Positions 50,201-57,726 of a DNA stretch of 64,000 bases are shown here, piece after piece (positions within the stretch are counted from its first letter, which is position 1; every line of letters begins with the position of its first letter). The notes beneath the pieces are model-generated. The model was given only the letters and a program-made list of their open reading frames with translations, had not been told where the DNA came from and did no database searches. The stretch spans positions 62,001 to 126,000 of the forward strand of contig JADJCH010000062.1 of the NCBI GenBank assembly GCA_016703325.1. The letters run 5' to 3'. The position numbers and the translations under genes are program-made. The DNA comes from Burkholderiales bacterium (lineage in GTDB: Bacteria; Pseudomonadota; Gammaproteobacteria; Burkholderiales; Burkholderiaceae_C).

Positions 50201-52293
50201 GATTGCAGCTCCTCGTTGAGCGACTGCAGCTCCTCGTTGGAGGATTCCAACTCCTCGACGATCAGATTCAGATGGCTGCGGGTGCTGGCCAGCTCCTGCT
50301 CGAGCTCAGTGATGATCAGGTGTTCCCGATCGCTGGCCGGTGATCGCCCTGCGTCGGGACGCTCCTCGGACTCCCGGGCCAGGAAGGACAGCAGCAGCAG
50401 CCGGCCGGACCCGGCTTCCAGCGGACTCAGGTGCACACTCACCTGGTGAGGCCGATCATCGATGCGCTGCGCCCAGGCGCCACTGCGCACCGACTCCAGA
50501 TCACGACGGCAGCGGTAGACCAGCGCCCGCAGCTCGGCCCGCAGCGCCGGCGCCACCAGGTCAAACAGGAGCATCTCCGCCCGACCACGGGGAAACTCCA
50601 GGAAGGGCTTGAGCTGTCCCTGGAAATGAATGATGTGGTCGTTGTCGTCCACCACCAGAGAAGGCGGCGCAAAACGCTCGGCCAACACCTGCACGGCGCG
50701 TGCCCCCACCCCGTCGGCCTGCGTGGCGGCTCCCCGGCGCCCGTCCGGCAGCGTCGGCTGCATGCGGTTCAACGCCTGGGCCATCGGTATCGGGTAGGCC
50801 GCCAGCCCCTCCTGGCGCCGGTACAGGCGTGCCCGGCTGTCCAGGGGCACAAAAAGATCCTTGTGGGACTCGGCACTCTCCGACCGCCCCAGGAACAGCC
50901 GGCCCTGTGGGTTCAACGCGTAGTGCATCACCTCGAACACCCGCCGCTGCGCCGGCGGGTTCAGGTAGATCAGCAGGTTGCGGCAGCTGATCAGGTCCAG
51001 CCGTGCAAAGGGGGGATCCTCCAGCAGGTTCTGGCGTGCAAACACCATGCGGTTGCGGATGCTCTTGAGCACATGGCTGTGGGTTCCCACCTGCTCGGTG
51101 TAGCGATCGCGCAGCGGCTTGGCGACACAATCGAGTTCGACCGCCGGGTACATGGCGCTGCGCGCCTGCTCCAGGGCATCTTCGTCCAGGTCCGAGGCGA
51201 AAACCATGTACTGCAGGTCGCCGCGCGCGTGAAGGCGCAGCGCCTCCTCCAGCAGCATGGCAATGCTGTAGGCCTCTTCACCGGAGGCGCATCCGGGCAC
51301 CCAGCAACGGATCACGCCGTGATCGGCCCGGGTGCGCACCAGTTCGTCGATCGCACGTTCCAGGGCGTGAAAGGGTTCGGTGTCACGGAAGAAGGCGGTG
51401 ACGCTGATGAAGGTGTCGCGCACCAGCCGTTGCGGCTCGTCCTTTTCCTTGCGAAGGAACTCGATGTACTCCCGCAGCGAAGCGATCCCCAGCAGACCCA
51501 TGCGCCGCGCGATGCGCCGTTTCACCGTGGCCGGCTTGTAGTCACTCAAACGGAAGGTGGTGAACTGACGCACCAGCTGTCCGATCTGGGTGTATTCATC
51601 GGACTCGACAGACTCACCTTCGCCGTCCCCCGTCATACCAGGCAGTTCAGGCAGCTGCAGCACCAGGCGCTCGAGCATGCGACCCATGTCCGAGGGCTTG
51701 AGGATCAGATCCACCTGCCCGGTCTTCACCGCCGAACGGGGCATGCCGTCGTATTTGGCGGTGTCCGGGTCCTGGGCGATCGTGAGTCCTCCGGCCGCCT
51801 TGATGGCCCGCAGCCCGGCGGAACCGTCGGAGCCGGTGCCGGACAGGACGATGCCCACCGCCAGCTCACCCTGGTCCTCCGCCAGCGAATGGAAAAAATG
51901 ATTGACCGACGGCTTCGGCCCGATCGTGTGCATCGGCTCGGTCAACCGCAGCCGGCCCTCGCGCATCACGACATCCCGATTGGGCGGTGTGATGTAGATC
52001 GTGTTCGACTGGGGACGCTGCCCGTCGGTCAGATCCTGCACCGCCAGCTCAGTGGACGGCGACAACAGGTTCATCAACAGGCTCACATGGGTGGGCGAGA
52101 CGTGCTGGGCAATCACATAGGACAGCTCCTTCGACTGCGGCAGTGCCTCCAGCAATTCGCGCAGTGCCTCCAATCCCCCCGCCGAGGCGCCAATGCCCAC
52201 CACCCGCACGGGTGCAGCGGCCTGTGCAGTGGACGGGCTCGGTGAAGCAGCCGGCGGCACTGACACATCCTGCGACGTCTTGTTGTTGGTCAT
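47257..52293 (-). CDS. Hybrid CheB-CheR-PAS-GGDEF-EAL signalling protein
   Basis: A 1678-aa soluble multidomain protein. CheB methylesterase (about 28-210) has a complete triad: Ser37 (GASAGG), His64 (IAQHVSPT), Asp156 (SGTGSDG). CheR methyltransferase (about 225-490) has VPGCASGEEAYSIAMLLEE. A coiled coil of seven-residue repeats (about 683-732) leads to four PAS domains (about 745-1215), a GGDEF domain with SGDEF (near 1325) and an EAL domain with VEALARWNH (near 1451) and DDFGTGYSSLAYLNR (near 1577). It could both modify receptors and make or degrade c-di-GMP. The start at 52293 is preferred over the open frame to 52401. Confidence 0.93.
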   Translation of the reverse strand: MTNNKTSQDVSVPPAASPSPSTAQAAAPVRVVGIGASAGGLEALRELLEALPQSKELSYVIAQHVSPTHVSLLMNLLSPSTELAVQDLTDGQRPQSNTIYITPPNRDVVMREGRLRLTEPMHTIGPKPSVNHFFHSLAEDQGELAVGIVLSGTGSDGSAGLRAIKAAGGLTIAQDPDTAKYDGMPRSAVKTGQVDLILKPSDMGRMLERLVLQLPELPGMTGDGEGESVESDEYTQIGQLVRQFTTFRLSDYKPATVKRRIARRMGLLGIASLREYIEFLRKEKDEPQRLVRDTFISVTAFFRDTEPFHALERAIDELVRTRADHGVIRCWVPGCASGEEAYSIAMLLEEALRLHARGDLQYMVFASDLDEDALEQARSAMYPAVELDCVAKPLRDRYTEQVGTHSHVLKSIRNRMVFARQNLLEDPPFARLDLISCRNLLIYLNPPAQRRVFEVMHYALNPQGRLFLGRSESAESHKDLFVPLDSRARLYRRQEGLAAYPIPMAQALNRMQPTLPDGRRGAATQADGVGARAVQVLAERFAPPSLVVDDNDHIIHFQGQLKPFLEFPRGRAEMLLFDLVAPALRAELRALVYRCRRDLESVRSGAWAQRIDDRPHQVSVHLSPLEAGSGRLLLLSFLARESEERPDAGRSPASDREHLIITELEQELASTRSHLNLIVEELESSNEELQSLNEELQSTNEELQSTNEELQTSNEELQSTNEELLTVNEELQVKSTELEETASDLLNVKESLTFPVIVVDQQMKVTRANAACFWLVQVDTPLAQASLFAVQWRMEVPGLLALVRETLETGRPGRIERFAGAAGKTYRLEVMPKRRSDGLIDGAVLVFEDVTTQVAVERALQVSNERYELALRGTRDALWDWDLPGATVHLSPRLFEMLGHSEGELDLSNVSLLHHELAHPEDRERVAAALQAHLDDGRIFDLEYRLRRKSGEWLWIQCRGEAVRDARGQPVRMAGFVTDIAARKLAQLALEESLARSRTLLEAAPDAVLVIDERGSIEQCNAACETLFGYRRDELLGTSINRLMPSHARQRHDADVQGYVEGKASRVVGLGREVKGLGKDGREIDLYLSVGVQKLADGGRRFVGFIRDLTERVRSEAQLRLAASVFTSTLDGIVIVDANGRILQVNPAFTRITGYPAAEVEGRHCGEFRSQRMSEAFCCELAQVVEATGSWQGEISHQHHDGRVQPLWISLSCVRDADGRPERYIAVLYDITEQKLSQERIHHLAHFDVLTGLPNRFLFVDRLGHAIAQAQRAGRELALLFIDLDNFKQVNDTYGHPVGDQLLCQVAQRLSALTRAGDTVARLSGDEFTVLIEDARDTLALEATARKLLAGLAEPFEVKGGQLFVTASIGIATYPKDGSDIDTLLRFADLAMYRSKDAGRNQLHFFTQAMSELVEERMQLNRDLRRAMDAGELALHYQPVLRATSMQCVGVEALARWNHPELGWIPPAKFIPLAEDSGLILPLGEWVLREACTRLQAWAAAGMVLDFVSVNVSGRQVAKPGFVELVQRILSETGCPPQRVMLELTESYVMHESASSVRVLEELRQLGFGLAIDDFGTGYSSLAYLNRLPVTKLKLDQSFVRDIPADPNGVAIARSVLRLGEILGLEVVAEGVETAEQHEFIRAEGCSFSQGFLYSRPLPQQELEDFLRGHRAPVAAPG
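50098..50244 (-). repeat. Seven tandem 21-bp units inside the CheB-CheR hybrid gene
   Basis: Seven copies of a 21-bp unit code for the seven-residue repeat NEELQST and variants, which form a coiled coil between CheR and PAS. The copies differ by a few bases each; repeat number could vary by slippage and change linker length in steps of one heptad. Confidence 0.85.
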
Positions 52294-52498
52294 TCCACTG
52301 TCCCCGCGGCAAGGCCGCCAACGGCCATTAGGGTCGCGATTTTTGCACTGCCGGACCCCTGCACGCGCATTGAACCGGTGTTTCCTTGCGGGGCTTTCCA
52401 CAGCCTCCCCGATGCATCACAACACCCCACTGCGGCAAGGGCCTGCCGGCCTTCAAGCACGATGGGCCATCCACTCTCGCACTGCAAGGAACCGCAGG

Positions 52499-52891
52499 AT
52501 GTTCTCCCACATCTTTGTCGGGGTCTCGGACTTCGACCGTGCCCTGGCCTTCTACCAGCCGCTGCTGGCCGAACTCGGCGTGGCCTGGCGCTTCACCGAG
52601 CCAGGTCGGCCCTGGGCGGGCTGGCAGTCCAGCCCAGGGCCGCGGCCTCTGTTCCTGATCGGCCGCCCCTGGGACGGCCAGCCCCACCAGCGCGGCAACG
52701 GCCAGATGGTGGCCTTCCTGGCCTCATCGCGGGCACAGGTGGATCGGGTGCACACCCTGGCGCTGTCTTTGGGCGGACAGGACGAAGGGGCACCCGGCCT
52801 GCGGCCTGATTACCACCCCCACTACTACGGCGCCTACTTCCGCGACCCGGACGGCAACAAACTGTGCGTGGCTTGCCACGAGCCGGCCTGA
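52499..52891 (+). CDS. VOC (glyoxalase/bleomycin-resistance-like) family protein
   Basis: A 130-aa single-domain protein with the vicinal-oxygen-chelate fold: SHIFVGVSDFDRALAFYQPLL at the start and GAYFRDPDGNKLCVACHEP at the end. A His near the N terminus and the C-terminal strand fit metal binding, but the substrate is not known. The ATG at 52499 has AAGGA upstream; the open frame to 52193 lies in the promoter region of the neighbouring gene. Confidence 0.85.
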   Translation: MFSHIFVGVSDFDRALAFYQPLLAELGVAWRFTEPGRPWAGWQSSPGPRPLFLIGRPWDGQPHQRGNGQMVAFLASSRAQVDRVHTLALSLGGQDEGAPGLRPDYHPHYYGAYFRDPDGNKLCVACHEPA

Positions 52892-52921
52892 ACCCATCCG
52901 TCCAAGCCGCACTGCAGCGCC

Positions 52922-52953
52922 CCAAAAAACAACGGGCCGCCCGAAGGCGGCCC
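52922..52953 (-). terminator. Rho-independent terminator of ppa
   Basis: Eight-base-pair stem GGGCCGCC/GGCGGCCC with a four-base loop and a six-T run on the minus strand. It can also serve the convergent VOC gene. Confidence 0.88.
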
Positions 52954-52999
52954 GAAGGGGCTTCACGGGCGCCACAGCCCCCGTGAGGGAGGGGGGCGA

Positions 53000-53545
53000 T
53001 CAGGCCTTCTTTGCCAGCTCACGCTGGTAAGCAGCCATGCCGTCGACGACTTCCTGCTTGGCGGCCTCCGGGCCTTCCCAGCCGGTGACCTTGACCCACT
53101 TGCCCGGCTCCAGATCCTTGTAGTGCTCGAAGAAGTGCTGGATGCTCTTCAGGCGCATCGGGTTCAGGTCCTCGGGCTTGCTCCAGCTGCTGTACAGCGG
53201 CAGGATCTTCTGGATGGGCACAGCGATCAGTTTGTTGTCGCCACCGGCCTCGTCGTCCATCTTCAGCATGCCGATCGGGCGGCAGGTCACCACCACGCCG
53301 GGGATCAGCGGCACCGGCGTGATCACCAGCACATCCACCGGGTCGCCATCGGCGGCCAGGGTGTCCGGCACGTAGCCGTAGTTGGTCGGGTAGTGCATCG
53401 CGGTGGACATGAACCGGTCCACGAACAGCGCACCGCTCTCGTGGTCCACCTCGTACTTGATCGGGTCGCCGTTCATCGGGATCTCGATGATCACGTTGAA
53501 CTCGTCAGGGGCCTTCGGACCGGGGGTGACGTTGTGCAGGCTCAT
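53000..53545 (-). CDS. ppa: Inorganic pyrophosphatase, soluble family I
   Basis: A 181-aa Mg-dependent enzyme that hydrolyses pyrophosphate. Active-site residues are in FNVIIEIPMNGDPIKYEVD, YPTNYGYVPDTLAADGDPVDVLV and KMDDEAGGDNKLIAVP (family signature D-G-D-P-V-D). Length is normal for bacterial PPases. It is divergent from hppA, the membrane-bound proton-pumping pyrophosphatase. Confidence 0.96.
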   Translation of the reverse strand: MSLHNVTPGPKAPDEFNVIIEIPMNGDPIKYEVDHESGALFVDRFMSTAMHYPTNYGYVPDTLAADGDPVDVLVITPVPLIPGVVVTCRPIGMLKMDDEAGGDNKLIAVPIQKILPLYSSWSKPEDLNPMRLKSIQHFFEHYKDLEPGKWVKVTGWEGPEAAKQEVVDGMAAYQRELAKKA

Positions 53546-53906
53546 GCGGTGTTGCTCGCTGGCGGATGGACGAAAGAGTGGGCTTGAGACGGGTCAAGGA
53601 CTGCTGCGGATTTTACGGCTTGCCCTTGCTTCTGCCTTGCTGAACGGCTCCACTGACAGCCGCACACCGGTTCATGCATCTGGTTACACAGGGTTGCCCC
53701 GTGATTGTCTTCACGTTTGCCTTGACCTAGCATGGCCCGGACGACCCCGCACGGAGGCCGAGGGATGGTTTTTGCCCTCGTGCGCCCAGAACGCGGTGGC
53801 GTGTTGGAGACCGAAGTTCCAGGTTCATTGTTTGAGCCTTTTTGGGCTTTTTGGGCTGTTTGGGCTTTTTGGGCTTTTTGGCTTAGCCAGAGGAAGGAGA
53901 CCCCTC
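53546..53906. other. 361-bp divergent region between ppa and hppA
   Basis: The region must hold both promoters. A TTGACC motif lies in TTGCCTTGACCTAGC (around 53715-53727) without a clear partner hexamer. The last 75 bases contain the T-rich nine-base tandem repeat described separately and a strong AAGGAG site for hppA (53894-53899). Frames open through this region (including one that would extend hppA upstream) code for low-complexity repeats and are not supported. Confidence 0.5.
53831..53884 (+). repeat. Six tandem 9-bp units upstream of hppA
   Basis: Six units of nine bases based on TTTTGGGCT (units two to five nearly identical, first and last diverged). The array is T-rich in a GC-rich genome and ends 22 bases before the hppA start codon, so it lies in the leader or promoter. 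Copy number could change by slippage. Confidence 0.85.
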
Positions 53907-56387
53907 ATGTCGACCACTACAGCGCTCTGGGTAGCGCTGCTCTGCGGCCTCGCGGCCGTCGCCTACGGCTTCGTGCAGCGAAGCTGGATCCTGAAGCAGG
54001 ACGCCGGCAACGCGCGCATGCAGGAGATCGCCGGGGCGATCCAGCAAGGTGCGGCGGCGTACCTGGCGCGCCAGTACAAAACCATCGGCATCGTCGGTGT
54101 GGTGCTGGCCGTGTTGATCTTCTTCTTCCTCGGAGGCACCACTGCAGTGGGCTTCGTGCTGGGCGCGGTGCTCTCGGGCGCCTGCGGCTTCATCGGCATG
54201 AACGTGTCGGTGCGCGCCAACGTGCGCACCACGCAGGCAGCCACCAAGGGCATCGGTCCGGCGCTGGACGTGGCCTTCAAGGGTGGCGCCATCACCGGCA
54301 TGCTGGTGGTGGGCCTGGGCCTGCTGGGCGTGGGCCTGTTCTTCATGTTCCTGACAAAGGGCGGCACAGCCGACTCGGCCACGCTCAAGCCGCTGCTGGG
54401 CCTGGCCTTTGGCTCCTCGCTGATCTCCATCTTCGCCCGTCTGGGCGGCGGCATCTTCACCAAGGGTGCGGACGTAGGCGCCGACCTGGTCGGCAAGGTG
54501 GAAGCCGGCATCCCCGAGGATGATCCGCGCAACCCCGCCGTGATCGCCGACAACGTGGGCGACAACGTGGGCGACTGCGCCGGCATGGCCGCCGACCTGT
54601 TCGAGACCTATGCCGTCACGCTGATCGCCACCATGGCGCTGGGTGCGCTGATGGTCACCGCCGCCGGCAGCATGACCGCGGCGGTCTACCCGCTGCTGCT
54701 GGGCGGTGTGTCGATCATCGCCTCCATCATCGGCTGCGGCTTCGTCAAGGCCAGCCCCGGCATGAAGAACGTGATGCCGGCGCTGTACAAGGGCCTGATC
54801 GTGGCCGGCGTGATCTCGCTGATCGCCTTCTACGGCGTCACCGTGATGCTGTTCCCCAACGGCCTTGAGCTGGCTGCCGGCGGCAAGGTGTCGTCGATGG
54901 CGCTGTTCGGCACCTGCGTGGTCGGCCTGCTGCTGACCGCGGCCATGGTGTGGATCACCGAGTACTACACCGGCACGCAGTTCAAGCCGGTGCAGCATGT
55001 GGCACAGGCTTCCACCACCGGCCACGGCACCAACGTCATCGCCGGCCTGGGCGTGAGCATGAAGTCCACCGCCTGGCCGGTGATCTTCGTCTGCCTGGCG
55101 ATCGTGGCGTCCTTCTGGATGGCTGGCCTGTACGGCATTGCCATCGCGGCCACCTCCATGTTGAGCATGGCCGGCATCGTCGTCGCGCTGGACGCCTACG
55201 GCCCCATCACCGACAACGGTGGCGGCATCGCCGAGATGGCCGAGCTGCCCGACAGCGTGCGCGACGTGACCGACCCGCTGGACGCGGTGGGCAACACCAC
55301 CAAGGCGGTGACCAAGGGTTACGCGATCGGCTCGGCCGGCCTGGCCGCGCTGGTGCTGTTTGCCGACTACACCCATGCGCTGGAAGCGCAGGGCATGCAC
55401 GTCAGCTTCGACCTGTCGAACCACATGGTGATCGTCGGCCTGTTCATCGGCGGCCTGATTCCCTACCTGTTCGGTGCGATGGCGATGGAGGCGGTGGGCC
55501 GCGCGGCCGGCTCGGTGGTGGTGGAAGTGCGCCGCCAGTTCCAGGGTGGCGAGATCATGGCCGGCAGGAAGAAGCCGGACTACAGCGCGGCGGTCGACAT
55601 GCTGACCACGGCGGCCATCAAGGAAATGATCGTCCCGTCGCTGCTGCCGGTGGTGGTGCCGATCATCGTCGGCATGCTGCTGGGTCCGGCCGCGCTGGGC
55701 GGCCTGCTGATGGGCACCATCGTCACCGGTCTGTTCGTGGGCATCTCCATGTGCACCGGCGGCGGCGCCTGGGACAACGCCAAGAAGCTGATCGAGGAAG
55801 GCTTCACCGACAGCGACGGCAAGCTGCACAAGAAGGGCTCGGACGCACACAAGGCCGCGGTCACCGGTGACACCGTCGGCGACCCGTACAAGGACACCGC
55901 CGGCCCGGCCGTCAACCCGTTGATCAAGATCATCAACATCGTGGCACTGCTGATCGTTCCGCTGCTGCCCGCTGGTGCCGCCAAGGCCCCGGCTGCCGCG
56001 GAGCATGCTCCGGTGGCCGCCTCGGCCCCCGCAGCAGCCGCACCGATGGCGGCGGCCGATGCCGCTTCGATCAAGGTCGAGAACGGTGTGGTGAAGTTCT
56101 ACTTCGCCAGCGGTGCCGCCGCCGTGGCTGACGGCGCCGCCGCCGCCCTGGCCGATGTCGCCAAGGGCGTGGCCGATGGCAAGAAGGCCGTCGTGAGCGG
56201 CTACACCGATGCCAGCGGCGACCCGGCCAAGAATGAGGAACTGGCCAAGCAGCGCGCGTTTGCGGTGCGTGACGCCCTGAAGGCGGCCGGTGTGGCCGAA
56301 GACAAGGTCGAGCTGAAGAAGCCCGAACAGCTCACCGGCAGCGGCGACGCTGCCGAGGCCCGTCGGGTCGAGGTGTCTCTGCAGTGA
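53907..56387 (+). CDS. hppA: Proton-pumping membrane pyrophosphatase with C-terminal OmpA-like domain
   Basis: An 826-aa protein. Residues 1-680 are a membrane pyrophosphatase with about 16 helices that couples pyrophosphate hydrolysis to proton export. Substrate-binding parts include DVGADLVGKVEAGIPEDDPR and ADNVGDNVGDCAGMAADLFE. The segment GNTTKAVTKGYAIGSAGLAAL has Lys at the position that marks K+-insensitive, proton-type enzymes. An Ala/Pro-rich linker (680-720) leads to an OmpA-like domain (721-826: VVKFYFASGAA, YTDASGDPAKNEELAKQRA, RRVEVSL). Most relatives lack this domain. The ATG at 53907 has AAGGAG seven bases before it. Confidence 0.95.
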   Translation: MSTTTALWVALLCGLAAVAYGFVQRSWILKQDAGNARMQEIAGAIQQGAAAYLARQYKTIGIVGVVLAVLIFFFLGGTTAVGFVLGAVLSGACGFIGMNVSVRANVRTTQAATKGIGPALDVAFKGGAITGMLVVGLGLLGVGLFFMFLTKGGTADSATLKPLLGLAFGSSLISIFARLGGGIFTKGADVGADLVGKVEAGIPEDDPRNPAVIADNVGDNVGDCAGMAADLFETYAVTLIATMALGALMVTAAGSMTAAVYPLLLGGVSIIASIIGCGFVKASPGMKNVMPALYKGLIVAGVISLIAFYGVTVMLFPNGLELAAGGKVSSMALFGTCVVGLLLTAAMVWITEYYTGTQFKPVQHVAQASTTGHGTNVIAGLGVSMKSTAWPVIFVCLAIVASFWMAGLYGIAIAATSMLSMAGIVVALDAYGPITDNGGGIAEMAELPDSVRDVTDPLDAVGNTTKAVTKGYAIGSAGLAALVLFADYTHALEAQGMHVSFDLSNHMVIVGLFIGGLIPYLFGAMAMEAVGRAAGSVVVEVRRQFQGGEIMAGRKKPDYSAAVDMLTTAAIKEMIVPSLLPVVVPIIVGMLLGPAALGGLLMGTIVTGLFVGISMCTGGGAWDNAKKLIEEGFTDSDGKLHKKGSDAHKAAVTGDTVGDPYKDTAGPAVNPLIKIINIVALLIVPLLPAGAAKAPAAAEHAPVAASAPAAAAPMAAADAASIKVENGVVKFYFASGAAAVADGAAAALADVAKGVADGKKAVVSGYTDASGDPAKNEELAKQRAFAVRDALKAAGVAEDKVELKKPEQLTGSGDAAEARRVEVSLQ

Positions 56388-56430
56388 CCTCCCGCGGCGG
56401 CGCATGGCCGCCGCCTGACTGACCATCACC

Positions 56431-56455
56431 AAGCCGCCTTCGGGCGGCTTGTTTC
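56431..56455 (+). terminator. Rho-independent terminator of hppA
   Basis: Stem AAGCCGCC/GGCGGCTT with a TTCG loop, followed by GTTTCATTT, 44 bases after the hppA stop. Confidence 0.85.
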
Positions 56456-56536
56456 ATTTCCGGCCGGTGCAGCGCCTTCGCCACGTCACACACGGAGGGC
56501 GGCAAAGCTTCATTAACGTGATCGGCATGCGGCAGT

Positions 56537-56565
56537 TCAAGGGTTCGATCCCCGTTGCTCCGACC
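56537..56565 (+). other. tRNA 3'-end-like fragment
   Basis: The bases TCAAGGGTTCGATCCCCG and TGCTCCGACC look like the T-arm and acceptor 3' strand of a tRNA, closest in style to tRNA-Ser. A matching CGGAG occurs 70 bases upstream (56493-56497), but no D-arm or anticodon arm can be drawn and the end is CCT, not CCA. It may be a relic of an integration site, or chance. Confidence 0.3.
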
Positions 56566-56599
56566 TACAGTGGCGCCAGCAGCATGCAGGGGATTGCCC

Positions 56600-57466
56600 A
56601 TGGCCAGCAGACGTGACATCGATCAGGAACTCGACCAGGCTCTGCGCCTGGGCCCAGCGGGCACCATCACCATTCCCCCCTGCCCTGAACTGCTCACCCG
56701 GCTGCAGGCCGTGATGCGGGAACCCGACCCGGACTGGGACGCGGTCTGCGACATTGCCGGCAGCGATGTGGCCATGGCCGCCTCGCTGGTGCGTGCGGCC
56801 AACAGCCCGTTGTATGCGCGCAACCGTGAAGTGGGCAGCGTGGACCAGGCCATGTCCCTGCTCGGGCTGCGCCAGACCTCCGCCTTGTTGACCCAGTTCC
56901 TCACCTTGCGTGCTCTGCCGCTCAACCACCCGGCCCTGCAGGACTTCTGGCGCACCTCCGGCCGCCGGGCGGTGGCGATGGGTTACATCGCCCGCCAACT
57001 CTACGGCCTGCCACCCGATCTGGCCCACACCTTCGGGCTGTTCTGCGACGTCGGCATCCCCGTGCTGCTGCAGGGCCTGCGTGGCTACGCCGGTACCCTG
57101 GTGGAGGCCCGTGCGCGCCGCGACCGCACCTTCACAGCCACCGAACAGGCCAATCACCGCACCGATCACGCCATCGTCGGCGCCCTGGTGGCCCGCGCCT
57201 GGCGCCTGCCCGAACCGTTGAAGGCGGCCCTGCGCCTGCACCACGAGGCCGAAGCCCTGACCGACGGTGGCATCGACACAACGGTGCGTCACATGATCGC
57301 CGCCTGCGTCGTCGCCGACCACCTGGTGGCCGCCCATGACGGCATTTCCGACGAGCCGGACTGGCAGGAACGGGGAGCCGCCAGCCTGGCCCACCTGGAG
57401 GTGGGCGAAGACGAACTGGTGCACTGGTCAGACGCCCTGCTGCCCAGTCTGGATCAAGTGCGCTGA
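56600..57466 (+). CDS. HDOD-domain protein
   Basis: A 288-aa signalling protein with one HDOD domain (residues about 15-215), marked by IPPCPELLTRLQAVM, VRAANSPLYARNREVGSVDQAMSLLGLRQT and GLFCDVGIPVLLQ. HDOD proteins lack a full HD phosphodiesterase site and act as regulatory adaptors, often near c-di-GMP or chemotaxis genes. The ATG at 56600 gives the usual start; the frame is open to 56555. It is the only gene between hppA and phaZ. Confidence 0.88.
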   Translation: MASRRDIDQELDQALRLGPAGTITIPPCPELLTRLQAVMREPDPDWDAVCDIAGSDVAMAASLVRAANSPLYARNREVGSVDQAMSLLGLRQTSALLTQFLTLRALPLNHPALQDFWRTSGRRAVAMGYIARQLYGLPPDLAHTFGLFCDVGIPVLLQGLRGYAGTLVEARARRDRTFTATEQANHRTDHAIVGALVARAWRLPEPLKAALRLHHEAEALTDGGIDTTVRHMIAACVVADHLVAAHDGISDEPDWQERGAASLAHLEVGEDELVHWSDALLPSLDQVR

Positions 57467-57643
57467 GCACCTGTGGTGGATAGACATCACCTGATACCTT
57501 TGCGGTGGGCGCATCGGGTCAGGGACGCGTCACCCACCCAGTACGGGGACCCGGGCAGAGGAGAACTTCTGGCCACTCCGGTGCAGTCCTACTTGATCTG
57601 AGGCAAGTCTGCCGGCAAGCTCGCGCAAAGTCTGGGTTTACCC

Positions 57644-57663
57644 TACAATGCTGCACTGCAACA
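57644..57663 (+). promoter_or_regulatory. phaZ promoter -10 element with overlapping TGC-rich palindrome
   Basis: TACAAT (57644-57649) is a good sigma-70 -10 element, 78 bases before the phaZ start. It overlaps TGCTGCACTGCAACA (57649-57663), a near-palindrome of the kind bound by the PHB-sensing repressor PhaR in related bacteria. Binding here would block transcription. The PhaR assignment is inference from motif and gene. Confidence 0.5.
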
Positions 57664-57726
57664 TGACCGCCAGCTGCGCCGAGGTTGAACCCCTTGGTCT
57701 GCCGTGGAATTCACCGAGGAAGCGCG

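Noticed and set aside
50098..50244. CRISPR-like regular repeats
   Set aside because: The 21-bp units are contiguous without spacers and encode coiled-coil heptads in frame.
53403..53906. Upstream extension of hppA by 168 codons
   Set aside because: It is made of the nine-base tandem repeat and ppa antisense; the ATG at 53907 has a strong ribosome site and matches the family start.
53883..56432. 849-codon open frame on the minus strand over hppA
   Set aside because: His/Gly/Asp-rich shadow; hppA has all family motifs.
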